In this document: piece by piece, positions 11,470 through 19,043 of the stretch
Layout: every line of letters starts with the position of its first letter
Numbering within the stretch: the first letter of the stretch is position 1
From: Tessaracoccus lapidicaptus
GTDB lineage: Bacteria; Actinomycetota; Actinomycetes; Propionibacteriales; Propionibacteriaceae
DNA length: 64,000 nt
Direction of reading: 5' to 3'
Assembly: GCF_001693815.1 (NCBI RefSeq)
Contig: NZ_MBQD01000002.1
Coordinates: 62,001-126,000 of the forward strand
Notes under the pieces: generated by a model
What the model saw: the letters and a program-made list of their open reading frames with translations, nothing else
What the model was told of the DNA's origin: nothing
The model's database searches: none
Made by a program: the position numbers and the translations under genes

Positions 11470-12540
11470 ATGTCGGATCAGACGTTCACCCAGTACCTGC
11501 TCGACGTGCAGGACGCGGCCCGCGGCCCGCAGCGTCCGCCCGGCCACGACTACGCGCACATCCTCAGCGCCGTCGCCGTGTCGATGAAGCTCACCGCCTC
11601 GCTCGTGAGCCGCGGGCCGCTGGCGCTCAGCGGCGCCTCCCGGTCCGCGGGCGAGCCAGGGACACTTCAACGCGGCCTGCGCCGCCTGGCCACCCGGACC
11701 CTGCTCGAGCGGGTCGCCGGCATCGGCCGCCTGGCGGCGGTGTCGATCGCCGGAGACCCCAGCATCCACCAGATCTCGGCCGGCCTGGACGCGCGATACT
11801 TGTTGCTCGCCGAGGCCCTCCACGGGTCGGGCGGGCTCTACGAGAACCAGACGGTCGGGCTCGCGTTCTCGATCCTGGAGCGGCTCGGCGGCGGCCCGTG
11901 CGGCGAGGCCGACTTCATGCAGCCGGAGACGCGGCAGGTGTGCGCAGGGATCGGCCTGTACGGGCCGAGCACGATGCTGGTCCTCACGACGGGGCACGGC
12001 GTCGACGGCTTCACCCTCGACCGCGACGTCGGCAACTTCGTCCTCACCCATCCCCAGATGACCATTCCCACGAGCTCCGGGAGCTTCGCGATCAACCCGT
12101 CGGAGGCAAGGCACTGGCCGGCGCCGACCAAACGCTACGTCGACGAATGCCTCCGGGGCTCCGACGGCCCGCGCGGGCGCGACTTCACGATGCGCTGGAA
12201 CGCCTCGGCGGTCATCGGCGCCTTCCGGGTCCTCGTCAACGGCGGACTGTTCATGGCGCCCGACACGGGGCGGCGCGTGGGCCTGTGGGGGATGCCGCTC
12301 ATGCACAACGCGGCGCCGCTGGCGTTCCTCGCGGAGCAGGCGGGCGGCGCGGCCACGACGGGCGGCGAACGCATCCTCGACCTCGTGCCCCTCTCGCTGA
12401 CCCAGCGCATCCCGATCTTCTTCGGCGCCGTCGAGGAGGTGCGCCGGATCGAGCGCTACGTCGACGAGCATGCCCGGGGGCTCGACGAGGGCCAGTCCTA
12501 CCCGCTGTTCCACCACCGCACGCTGTTCATCGAACCCTGA
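11470..12540 (+). CDS. Class I fructose-1,6-bisphosphatase homologue (CbbF-like) lacking the metal-binding motifs
   Basis: The 356-residue protein aligns along its length with bacterial class I FBPases: TFTQYLLD at the start, YGPSTMLVLTTGHGVDGFTLD, FVLTHPQMTIP, FAINPSEARHW, GRDFTMRW, LVNGGLFMAP and LAEQAGGAATTGG near the end. These enzymes hydrolyse fructose or sedoheptulose bisphosphate. However, the Ser-Glu-Glu motif is gone, and the hallmark DPLDGSSN is replaced by EALHGSGG (about residues 117-124), just before ENQTVGLAFSIL, which aligns with the normal NVSVGTIFSVL. Thus four of the five usual metal ligands are absent; only the Glu of EQAGG remains. The frame is unbroken, and neighbouring frames do not encode the missing motifs. 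It may be a pseudo-enzyme, a regulator or a changed phosphatase. It sits between RuBisCO and phosphoribulokinase with short gaps (22 and 10 bases), so it is clearly part of the operon. Confidence 0.82.
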   Translation: MSDQTFTQYLLDVQDAARGPQRPPGHDYAHILSAVAVSMKLTASLVSRGPLALSGASRSAGEPGTLQRGLRRLATRTLLERVAGIGRLAAVSIAGDPSIHQISAGLDARYLLLAEALHGSGGLYENQTVGLAFSILERLGGGPCGEADFMQPETRQVCAGIGLYGPSTMLVLTTGHGVDGFTLDRDVGNFVLTHPQMTIPTSSGSFAINPSEARHWPAPTKRYVDECLRGSDGPRGRDFTMRWNASAVIGAFRVLVNGGLFMAPDTGRRVGLWGMPLMHNAAPLAFLAEQAGGAATTGGERILDLVPLSLTQRIPIFFGAVEEVRRIERYVDEHARGLDEGQSYPLFHHRTLFIEP

Positions 12541-12550
12541 GGAGTCCGCC

Positions 12551-13438
12551 ATGTCCGACACGCATCCGGTCGTCGCGATCACCGGCTCCTCCGGGGCCGG
12601 GACGACGACGGTCACCGACACGTTCGCGCAGATTTTCGCGCGGGAGTCCATCACCTCCGCCATCGTCCACGGTGACTCCTTCCACCGCTACGACCGTGAC
12701 GAGATGAAGCGGGTCTACGAGGAGGCCGGAGAGAACGCGCCCAGCCACTTCGGCCCCGAAGCCAACCTGTTCGGCGAACTCGAGGACCTGTTCGCCGAGT
12801 ACGGACGCAGCGGCACCGGGAAGGTCCGTCAGTACGTCCACGACGACGAGGAGGCCCAGCTCTACGGCCGCCCCCCGGGCACGTTCACCCCGTGGCTCGA
12901 CCTGCCCGCCGGGACCGACCTGCTCTACTACGAGGGGCTGCACGGCGCCGTGCGCACCGACGCCGTCGACGTCGCCAGGCACGTCGACCTGCGCATCGGG
13001 GTGGTGCCCATCATCAACCTCGAGTGGATCCAGAAGCTGCACCGCGATCGAAGCACGCGTGGCTACTCCACCGAGGCCGTCACCGACACCATCCTGCGTC
13101 GCATGCCCGACTACGTGCACTACATCTGCCCGCAGTTCTCCAACACGCACATCAACTTCCAGCGCGTCCCCGTCGTCGACACCTCCAACCCGTTCATCGC
13201 CGGCTGGATCCCGACGCTCGACGAGTCGATGGTGGTGATCAGGTTCGCCGATCCGCGCGGCATCGACTTCCCCTACCTGCTGTCGATGATCGACGGCTCG
13301 TTCATGTCGCGGGCCAACAGCATCGTCGTGCCGGGCGGGAAGATGCACCTGGCGATGCAGCTGATCTTCACGCCTCTGATCTGGTGGCTGGTCGAGTCCA
13401 GCCGCAAGGCCAGGGCACGCGAGGGTGCGCGCACCTGA
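12551..13438 (+). CDS. cbbP: Phosphoribulokinase, class I (proteobacterial, octameric type)
   Basis: Makes ribulose-1,5-bisphosphate from ribulose-5-phosphate and ATP, the other Calvin-specific step. The 295 residues match the class I enzymes of purple bacteria: P-loop GSSGAGTTTV near residue 12, HGDSFHRYDR, YVHDDEEAQLYG, LLYYEGLHGAV with the catalytic acid region, IGVVPIINLEWIQKLHRDR, and PVVDTSNPFIAGWIPT. Class I enzymes are often activated by NADH; that cannot be read here. Start ATG at 12551 is preceded by GGAGTCC, and the upstream gene ends 10 bases before. Like the RuBisCO, it looks proteobacterial rather than actinobacterial. Confidence 0.95.
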   Translation: MSDTHPVVAITGSSGAGTTTVTDTFAQIFARESITSAIVHGDSFHRYDRDEMKRVYEEAGENAPSHFGPEANLFGELEDLFAEYGRSGTGKVRQYVHDDEEAQLYGRPPGTFTPWLDLPAGTDLLYYEGLHGAVRTDAVDVARHVDLRIGVVPIINLEWIQKLHRDRSTRGYSTEAVTDTILRRMPDYVHYICPQFSNTHINFQRVPVVDTSNPFIAGWIPTLDESMVVIRFADPRGIDFPYLLSMIDGSFMSRANSIVVPGGKMHLAMQLIFTPLIWWLVESSRKARAREGART

Positions 13439-13444
13439 CCGCGG

Positions 13445-14260
13445 TCAGGAGAAGTCGGTGCTGCGGCTGAGGTCCTCCCAGCGGTCGACCTCGTCGAGAC
13501 GGGCACGCATCACGGCGCGGTAGGTGTCGAGCGCGTCGCTGCCCAGGAGCAGGAACGCAGGCGGCTCGTCGGCCTCGACGGCGCGCAGGATCGCCGCCGC
13601 CGCCTTCACCGGGTCGCCCGGCGCCGGCTTCTTGACCACGTTCTCGATGCGCCGCGTGCCCGCGGTGCCCGCGTAGTCGTCGATCACCGTCGCGGACTGC
13701 GTCAGCGACCGGCCGGCGAAGTCGGTGGCGAACACCCCGGGCTCGACGACGGTGACGGAGATCCCGAGCGGCGCGAGTTCCCCGCGGAGTGAGCCTGACA
13801 TGCCCTCCACGGCGGCCTTCACCGCGGCGTAGTAGCCGGACCCGACGGGCGTCATGGTGGCGCCGATCGATGACAGGTTGACGATCGCGCCCGAACGGCG
13901 CGACCGCATCCCGGGCAGCACGGCCTTGATGAGCGCGACGGACCCGTAGAAGTGAGTGTCGAACAGGCGGCGCACGTCGTCGTCGGCCCCCTCCTCGACG
14001 GCGGCGCGGTACCCGTAGCCCGCGTTGTTGACCAGGACGTCGACCCCGCCGAAGGCGGTTTCTGCCTCGGCGACCGCGGCCTCGATCTGGGCCGGATCGG
14101 TCACGTCGAGGGTCAGGGTGAGGACGCGGTCGCCGGCGAGATCGTCGAGCGTCGCGCGGTCGCGGGCGGTCGCGACGACCTGGTGGCCCGCGTCGCGGGC
14201 CGCCTCGGCCAGGGTCCGGCCCAGGCCGCTCGAACATCCGGTGATCAGCCACGTTGCCAT
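13445..14260 (-). CDS. Short-chain dehydrogenase/reductase
   Basis: A 271-residue SDR with the Rossmann motif TGCSSGLG at the N-terminus, NNAGYG in the middle, a catalytic Ser (NLSSIGA) and YYAAVKAA with the active Tyr and Lys. The Asp/Arg pattern after strand 2 (ATARDR) suggests NADP preference. The substrate is unknown; the sequence resembles general oxidoreductases with LITGCSSGLGR starts. Start ATG 14260 has AAGGAG upstream. It is convergent with the phosphoribulokinase gene, 6 bases away, and probably not part of the Calvin operon. Confidence 0.9.
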   Translation of the reverse strand: MATWLITGCSSGLGRTLAEAARDAGHQVVATARDRATLDDLAGDRVLTLTLDVTDPAQIEAAVAEAETAFGGVDVLVNNAGYGYRAAVEEGADDDVRRLFDTHFYGSVALIKAVLPGMRSRRSGAIVNLSSIGATMTPVGSGYYAAVKAAVEGMSGSLRGELAPLGISVTVVEPGVFATDFAGRSLTQSATVIDDYAGTAGTRRIENVVKKPAPGDPVKAAAAILRAVEADEPPAFLLLGSDALDTYRAVMRARLDEVDRWEDLSRSTDFS

Positions 14261-14308
14261 GAGGTGCTCCTTGTCGTTCGCGATCACTGTAATCCCTGCC
14301 CGCCATGG

Positions 14309-15337
14309 TCAGAGCATGAGGAGAAGCGCGGCATTGCCCCCGTACACCGCGAGCATGAGCGCCGCGTCCCCGGCGAGTACGAAGCGCTTGGCCGCGCCCG
14401 CCTGGTAGGTGAGTCCGATGATGACGACGGCCGACATGGCGATCGTCGTGAGGACGGTCGACACCTGCGTCGGGGAGGCGTCCGCCAGCAGCAGGCCTTT
14501 GGTGTAGACGAGCTCGTCGACGGTGAGGATGAGGATGTTGAACAGGTTGGACCCGAGGAGGTTGCCCACCGCCAGGTCGACGGCGCCCATCCGCACGGCG
14601 GCGAGTGAGACGGCTAGTTCAGGCAAAGACGTCGACACCGCGAGGAACACCGTGCCGACGAACGACTCCTCCAGCCCCGACATCCGCGCGATCTGCTCGG
14701 CTGCCGGTGGAAGGATCAGGGCGGCACCCACGACGACGGCCGCCACCGCGGCGTAACGCCCGACGGCCTGGGGGAGCGTGAGGTGTGCTGTCGCGGGGTC
14801 GCGTGCGGTCAGGTGGACGTCGAGCGGCGCCTGCACCCCGGGGTCCGGCGCCGAGCGGGAGTGGCGGAAGATCAGCCGCACCGAGCCGACGTACAGCCCC
14901 AGGAACAAGAGAGAGGAGGCGCCGATCCAGGGGGTCAGCGGCATGGCGTCGCCGCTCAGCATGGCCACGCCGACGGTGGCCAGCAGGACGATCCCGAGCC
15001 CGGCAGCCAGGGCGTGTGACGGCGAGGCGAGCGAGAGCAGGCGCTTGCGCTCGGGCACGAGCATGTCGAGGCTGGCGAGGATGAGCAGGTTGATCGCGCA
15101 GCTGCCCAGCACGTCGCCCACCGCGAGATCGGCCGAACCGACGATGGCCGACGAGCTGATCCCGACCATCAGTTCCGGCAGCGACGTCACGGAGGCCATG
15201 AGGATCAGTCCCACCCAGGCGCTGCCCCACCCGCTGAGCTCGCCGATCCGCTCGCCGTACCGGGACAGGCGCCCGCCCGCGACGAAAATCGCCGCGGCAC
15301 AGGCCACGAACGCGATGAGTGCGACCAGTTCTGACAC
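14309..15337 (-). CDS. Sodium/calcium (CaCA) exchanger family protein
   Basis: A 342-residue membrane protein made of two inverted repeats of five helices. Each repeat has the alpha motif: ASVTSLPEL with GSCAINLLIL in the first, and VSTSLPELAVS with GSNLFNILIL in the second. The acidic residues in SLPEL carry the cations. Family members swap Ca2+, Na+, K+ or H+; the ion pair is not evident. It is divergent from a TetR gene with a strong palindrome between them, so TetR control is likely. Confidence 0.9.
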   Translation of the reverse strand: MSELVALIAFVACAAAIFVAGGRLSRYGERIGELSGWGSAWVGLILMASVTSLPELMVGISSSAIVGSADLAVGDVLGSCAINLLILASLDMLVPERKRLLSLASPSHALAAGLGIVLLATVGVAMLSGDAMPLTPWIGASSLLFLGLYVGSVRLIFRHSRSAPDPGVQAPLDVHLTARDPATAHLTLPQAVGRYAAVAAVVVGAALILPPAAEQIARMSGLEESFVGTVFLAVSTSLPELAVSLAAVRMGAVDLAVGNLLGSNLFNILILTVDELVYTKGLLLADASPTQVSTVLTTIAMSAVVIIGLTYQAGAAKRFVLAGDAALMLAVYGGNAALLLML

Positions 15338-15387
15338 GAGCGACCACCGGGCGTTGGAGCGCTCATGACGCTACTCCGGGTCGACTT

Positions 15388-15410
15388 TTGCCAGGGGTGC
15401 ACCCTGGCAA
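15388..15410. promoter_or_regulatory. Candidate TetR operator between exchanger and TetR genes
   Basis: A perfect inverted repeat with 9-base halves (TTGCCAGGG / CCCTGGCAA) and a 5-base centre lies 51 bases before the exchanger start and 42 bases before tetR. Place and symmetry fit autoregulation by the adjacent TetR protein. Confidence 0.6.
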
Positions 15411-15451
15411 TCTAACGGCATTAGGGATACCTTTGTGCATAAGGAGGAGCC

Positions 15452-16090
15452 ATGGAGCCAGGGCGGCGGCAACGCAGGCACGACCAGACCCGCGACGAGA
15501 TCGTCGCGCTGGCCATCGAGATCATGGCCGGCCAGGGCGTGGCCGGCCTTTCGTTGGGAGAGGTCGCGCGACGGCTCGGGGTCCGGACGCCGTCGCTCTA
15601 CACCTACGTCGAGTCCAAGGGCGCCCTCTACGACGAGTTGTTCCGACGCGGATGGCAGGCCTGCCTCGACGAGATGCGGGCACGCCGTGGCGCCCTCGAG
15701 CCGATCGACGGGCACACGGACACCGTGGCGCGGGTCCTGGCGATCACCGACGCCTTCGTGCGCTGGGCGCTGGCGAACCCCGAGCTGAGCCAGCTCATGC
15801 TGACGCGGCCGGTGCCGCAGTGGCAGCCCACGCCCGAGGCGTTCGCCCCGTCGCTCGCCGTCGTTGCGCTCTCCCGCGACGAACTCGCCGCGCTGTGCGC
15901 GAACGAGCTGCTCCACCCCCTCACCGACGTGGACGAACTCGTGCAGAACCTCGCCACCGCCACCACCGGGGCGGTCGTGCGGCACCTGGCCAACGAGCCG
16001 GATGTCGCCTATGCCGACGGCGTCGCCGTCGGCCACCTCCCGGCACTCGTCCGGGCTCTCGTGCTCGCGCACCTCCCCGAAAGGACCTGA
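15452..16090 (+). CDS. TetR family transcriptional regulator
   Basis: A 212-residue repressor-type protein. The N-terminal helix-turn-helix spans about residues 13-58 (IVALAIEIMAGQGVAGLSL, then GVRTPSLYTYVESK, the recognition helix). The C-terminal ligand domain resembles the WHG/TetR_C_33 type that has WALANPELSQLML. Strong site GGAGGAGCC precedes the ATG. The next gene starts 2 bases after the stop, so they form an operon; the divergent exchanger is the other likely target. Confidence 0.9.
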   Translation: MEPGRRQRRHDQTRDEIVALAIEIMAGQGVAGLSLGEVARRLGVRTPSLYTYVESKGALYDELFRRGWQACLDEMRARRGALEPIDGHTDTVARVLAITDAFVRWALANPELSQLMLTRPVPQWQPTPEAFAPSLAVVALSRDELAALCANELLHPLTDVDELVQNLATATTGAVVRHLANEPDVAYADGVAVGHLPALVRALVLAHLPERT

Positions 16091-16091
16091 C

Positions 16092-16850
16092 ATGCGCGCC
16101 ATCGACATCCCCCTGCCCGGCCCCGGCGACGGACTGCGCGTCGCACGCGCCCAGCACCTGCGCCTCATCGACGAGGTGAATGAACTCGCCCCGGAGCAGT
16201 GGGCCGCGGTCACCGAGTGTCCGGCCTGGACCGTGCGCGACATGGTCGGGCACATCGCCTCGGTCGCCCGCTTCCAGGGCAACCCGCTGCTGTTCCTCGT
16301 CGACGCGCAGATCGGGCGGTTCCGCTACCGGGGTCGCAGCACCCTCGACGCGGCCAACGAGGTGGGCATCGACCGCCACCGGTCCCTCTCGACGGCAGAG
16401 CTTCTGGCGACGCTGCGACGCCGGGCGGAGTCGGACCGCGACACCCCTGGGTGGCTGCGCCGGTTCCCCGCAAAGGACGAGGCCCTGCCGACGTACACGA
16501 CCATCGGGTCATTCGTCGACACCATCCTCACCCGCGATGTCTGGCTGCACCGCCACGACATCGCGCGGGCGGTGGGGGCTGCGACCCAGCCGGATCCCAC
16601 GGATGCGGAAGTGGTGGAACAGGTCGTCCGCGACCTCGGCCTCGCCTGGACCGGGCCAGCGGTGCACCTGCGGCTCACCGGCCCCGAGGGGGGAGCGTGG
16701 GACCTGGGGGAGGGGGCCGGACCCGAGGTTGAGCTGCCCGCCGTGGAGTTCATGCGGCACTTGTCCGGGCGGACTGCGGCGCCGGGGCTGCTCGACGGCG
16801 TCCCGGCCGAGGTGCGCGGTCCGCTGGCCGGGGCGCGCGTCGCGTTCTGA
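16092..16850 (+). CDS. Maleylpyruvate isomerase N-terminal (DinB-like, mycothiol-dependent) family protein
   Basis: A 252-residue protein of the MDMPI/DinB_2 fold. The N-terminal four-helix bundle has CPAWTVRDMVGHI, where the His is a metal ligand, and a second His pair in DVWLHRHDIARA. Related enzymes use mycothiol as cofactor in isomerase or transferase reactions of actinobacteria. The substrate is unknown. AAGGACC precedes ATG 16092. It is co-transcribed with the TetR gene. Confidence 0.85.
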   Translation: MRAIDIPLPGPGDGLRVARAQHLRLIDEVNELAPEQWAAVTECPAWTVRDMVGHIASVARFQGNPLLFLVDAQIGRFRYRGRSTLDAANEVGIDRHRSLSTAELLATLRRRAESDRDTPGWLRRFPAKDEALPTYTTIGSFVDTILTRDVWLHRHDIARAVGAATQPDPTDAEVVEQVVRDLGLAWTGPAVHLRLTGPEGGAWDLGEGAGPEVELPAVEFMRHLSGRTAAPGLLDGVPAEVRGPLAGARVAF

Positions 16851-16917
16851 CCAGGCGTGATTGCGCGCCGGTGATTCATCATTGCCGGGCGGGCTCTGCG
16901 GGTCCTAGATTGTGCCC

Positions 16918-17889
16918 ATGATCCGCAGGGGGGTGCGCGGCATCGCAGCCGCGCTGACGACCGTCGTCGTCGCTATGTCCATCACCATCGCCGGGGCCGA
17001 GGCGGCTCCGAAGAATCCCAAGCCGACGCCGACAGCCGAGCCGACGCCGTCGCCTTCGCCGACCGCCTCCCCGACTCCAGCGCCGCAGCCGATGTACGTC
17101 GCCCTCGGCGACAGCTACGCGGCAGGCACCGGGGCCGGGTCGTACCTCCAGGATTCGAGCGGGTGCTACCGCTCGCTCAAGGGGTACCCCGGCCTCGTCG
17201 CGACCGAGAAGGGCTACGCCCTGAACCTGCAGGCGTGCTCGGGCGCCGTGACCGCGGACGTCCTGGACAAGCAGCTCACTTCCAGCTTGACCGACGCCAG
17301 CTACGTGACCATCACCATCGGCGGCAACGACGTCGGCTTCGCCTCCATCATGACCACGTGCATGGGGAGTAACGAAGCTGCCTGCCTGTCGGCTGTCCAA
17401 ACGGCGGTCGAGGTGACGAAGACTGATCTGCCCAGCAGGCTCGACGCAGTGTTCAGCGCCGTGAAGACCGAGGCACCGTCGGCCGCGATCGTGGCGACGA
17501 ACTACCCCCACCTCCTCAGCCCCGTCAAGCCCGACTGCAGCTGGCTCACCGCCTTCACCAAGAACGAGGTGACGGCCATCAACAGCGGGGCTGACACGCT
17601 CTCCGACACGATCAGCGCTGCCGCGGGACGCGCGGGCATCCGCTTCGCGGACGTACGGGAACCCTTCACGGGGCACGCCGTCTGCGACTCGTCGTCCTGG
17701 ATCAACAACGCTTCGCTGGCCACGTATCAGTCGTTCCATCCCAACGCGACCGGGTATGCGTCGGGCTACAAGCCCACCGTCGCCGGGGTGCTCGGCGGCA
17801 CCGCGACCGGCACCGCCGCGACCGTCACCACCGGCGGGACCACTTCCAGCGACACCACGCGCGGCATGGTGAAGCTGCCGAAGGACTGA
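16918..17889 (+). CDS. Secreted SGNH/GDSL hydrolase
   Basis: A 323-residue secreted esterase or lipase. A signal peptide (about residues 1-30) is followed by a Thr/Pro/Ser linker (to about residue 57). The hydrolase has block I ALGDSYAAG with the nucleophile Ser, block III TIGGNDVGF, and block V FHPNATGY with the catalytic His. Six cysteines in the mature part suggest disulfides, as in Streptomyces lipases of this family. Starts at ATG 16918; a GTG two codons upstream is also possible. It is convergent with the lacI-type gene. Confidence 0.88.
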   Translation: MIRRGVRGIAAALTTVVVAMSITIAGAEAAPKNPKPTPTAEPTPSPSPTASPTPAPQPMYVALGDSYAAGTGAGSYLQDSSGCYRSLKGYPGLVATEKGYALNLQACSGAVTADVLDKQLTSSLTDASYVTITIGGNDVGFASIMTTCMGSNEAACLSAVQTAVEVTKTDLPSRLDAVFSAVKTEAPSAAIVATNYPHLLSPVKPDCSWLTAFTKNEVTAINSGADTLSDTISAAAGRAGIRFADVREPFTGHAVCDSSSWINNASLATYQSFHPNATGYASGYKPTVAGVLGGTATGTAATVTTGGTTSSDTTRGMVKLPKD

Positions 17890-17923
17890 GGTCGGTGACC
17901 CGGCGTCGGAGGACGGCGCCGGG

Positions 17924-18931
17924 TCAGCGCACGACGGTCGCGGACGACGACCGCACGACGAGCGTGCTCGGGACCACCACGGACGCGGGCGGAAGGTCGG
18001 GCTCGGCGAGGCGCCGGAGAATCGCCTCGCCGCATGCGACGCCGGCGTCGTAGGCATGGCTGTCGACCGTGGTGAGGTCGAGGAACCGGCTGCGTGCCAG
18101 GTGCGAGTTGTCGTAGCCGATCAGCGCGACGTCGCGAGGCACCTCGCGCCCCGCCTCCCTCAGAGCGGCGCGGGTGCCGAGCGCCATGGTGTCGTTGGCG
18201 GCGAAGACCGCCGTCACATCGGGATGCCGGCGGAGCAGTTCCACCGCCCCGGCATACCCGCCGTCCTCGTTCGTCTCGTTGGACTCGCCGGCGAACCGGG
18301 CCGCCTCGCCTTGGGCCTCCACCGCCTCGAGGTACGCCTGCAGACGGACCGCGGCCGCGCCGCCGGCGCCGGTCACGTGTCCGATCCGACGATGTCCTGC
18401 CGACCGCAGGTGCTCCATGAGTTGATCGACGCCGTGGCGCTGGTCGCTCTCGACGGTGTCCGCGTCGTCGATGCGGTGCAGTCGCGTGCCCTCGAGGACC
18501 GTCGGGACGCCGAGCGTGGGAAGGTCGCGCCCCGGTTCGGCCGCGACCACCAAGGCGTCGACCTGGCTGTCGAGGAAGCCGTCGATGGCGTTGACGAACG
18601 TGTCCCCGTCCCGGTAGTGCTCCCGGATTGCGACGTGGAATCCCTGCGGCCCCACCGCGGCGCGGAGACCGCGCAGCAACTCGACGAACGAGGGGTTCTG
18701 GAAGTCGTCGATGACGAGGCCGACGGTGCGCGTCCGGTCCGCCGCGAGCGCCGAGGCGGCCTGGCTGCGGCGGTATCCGAGCTTGGCGATGGCGTCCTGG
18801 ACGGCCTGCCGCTTGGGCTCGGCCACGAGACTGGAGCCGTTGAGCACGAGCGACACCAGCGACTTCGAGACGCCGGCCTCGCGGGCGACGTCGTAAATGG
18901 TCGGCCTGACAGGCCGTCGGCGGGGTGACAC
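17924..18931 (-). CDS. LacI family transcriptional regulator
   Basis: A 335-residue regulator. The N-terminal HTH reads TIYDVAREAGVSKSLVSLVL with a hinge helix region after GYRRSQAASAL. The periplasmic-binding-like domain begins TVGLVIDDFQNPSF and includes AVFAANDTMALGT. It probably binds a sugar and represses the divergent oxidoreductase/isomerase pair: a perfect LacI-type palindrome covers their start site. GTG start at 18931 follows AAGGAG. Confidence 0.92.
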   Translation of the reverse strand: MSPRRRPVRPTIYDVAREAGVSKSLVSLVLNGSSLVAEPKRQAVQDAIAKLGYRRSQAASALAADRTRTVGLVIDDFQNPSFVELLRGLRAAVGPQGFHVAIREHYRDGDTFVNAIDGFLDSQVDALVVAAEPGRDLPTLGVPTVLEGTRLHRIDDADTVESDQRHGVDQLMEHLRSAGHRRIGHVTGAGGAAAVRLQAYLEAVEAQGEAARFAGESNETNEDGGYAGAVELLRRHPDVTAVFAANDTMALGTRAALREAGREVPRDVALIGYDNSHLARSRFLDLTTVDSHAYDAGVACGEAILRRLAEPDLPPASVVVPSTLVVRSSSATVVR

Positions 18932-18971
18932 GGCGCAACTCCTTCCGCGATGACCGAGGGTAACGCAGCTA

Positions 18972-19001
18972 TTGACAGGACAAGCGTCCTCCGCCTACCT
19001 T
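18972..19001 (+). promoter_or_regulatory. Predicted promoter of the oxidoreductase/isomerase operon
   Basis: A consensus TTGACA (18972-18977) stands 18 bases before TACCTT (18996-19001). The operator begins 6 bases later and would overlap the transcription start. Confidence 0.6.
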
Positions 19002-19006
19002 AGTGG

Positions 19007-19026
19007 CACTTGGACCGCTCCAAGTG
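19007..19026. promoter_or_regulatory. LacI-family operator
   Basis: CACTTGGACCGCTCCAAGTG has perfect 8-base halves and the central CG step typical of LacI/PurR-type operators. It sits at the predicted start site of the operon and 75 bases upstream of the divergent lacI-type gene, which fits repression by that gene's product. Confidence 0.75.
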
Positions 19027-19043
19027 TACATCGAGGAGGATGA

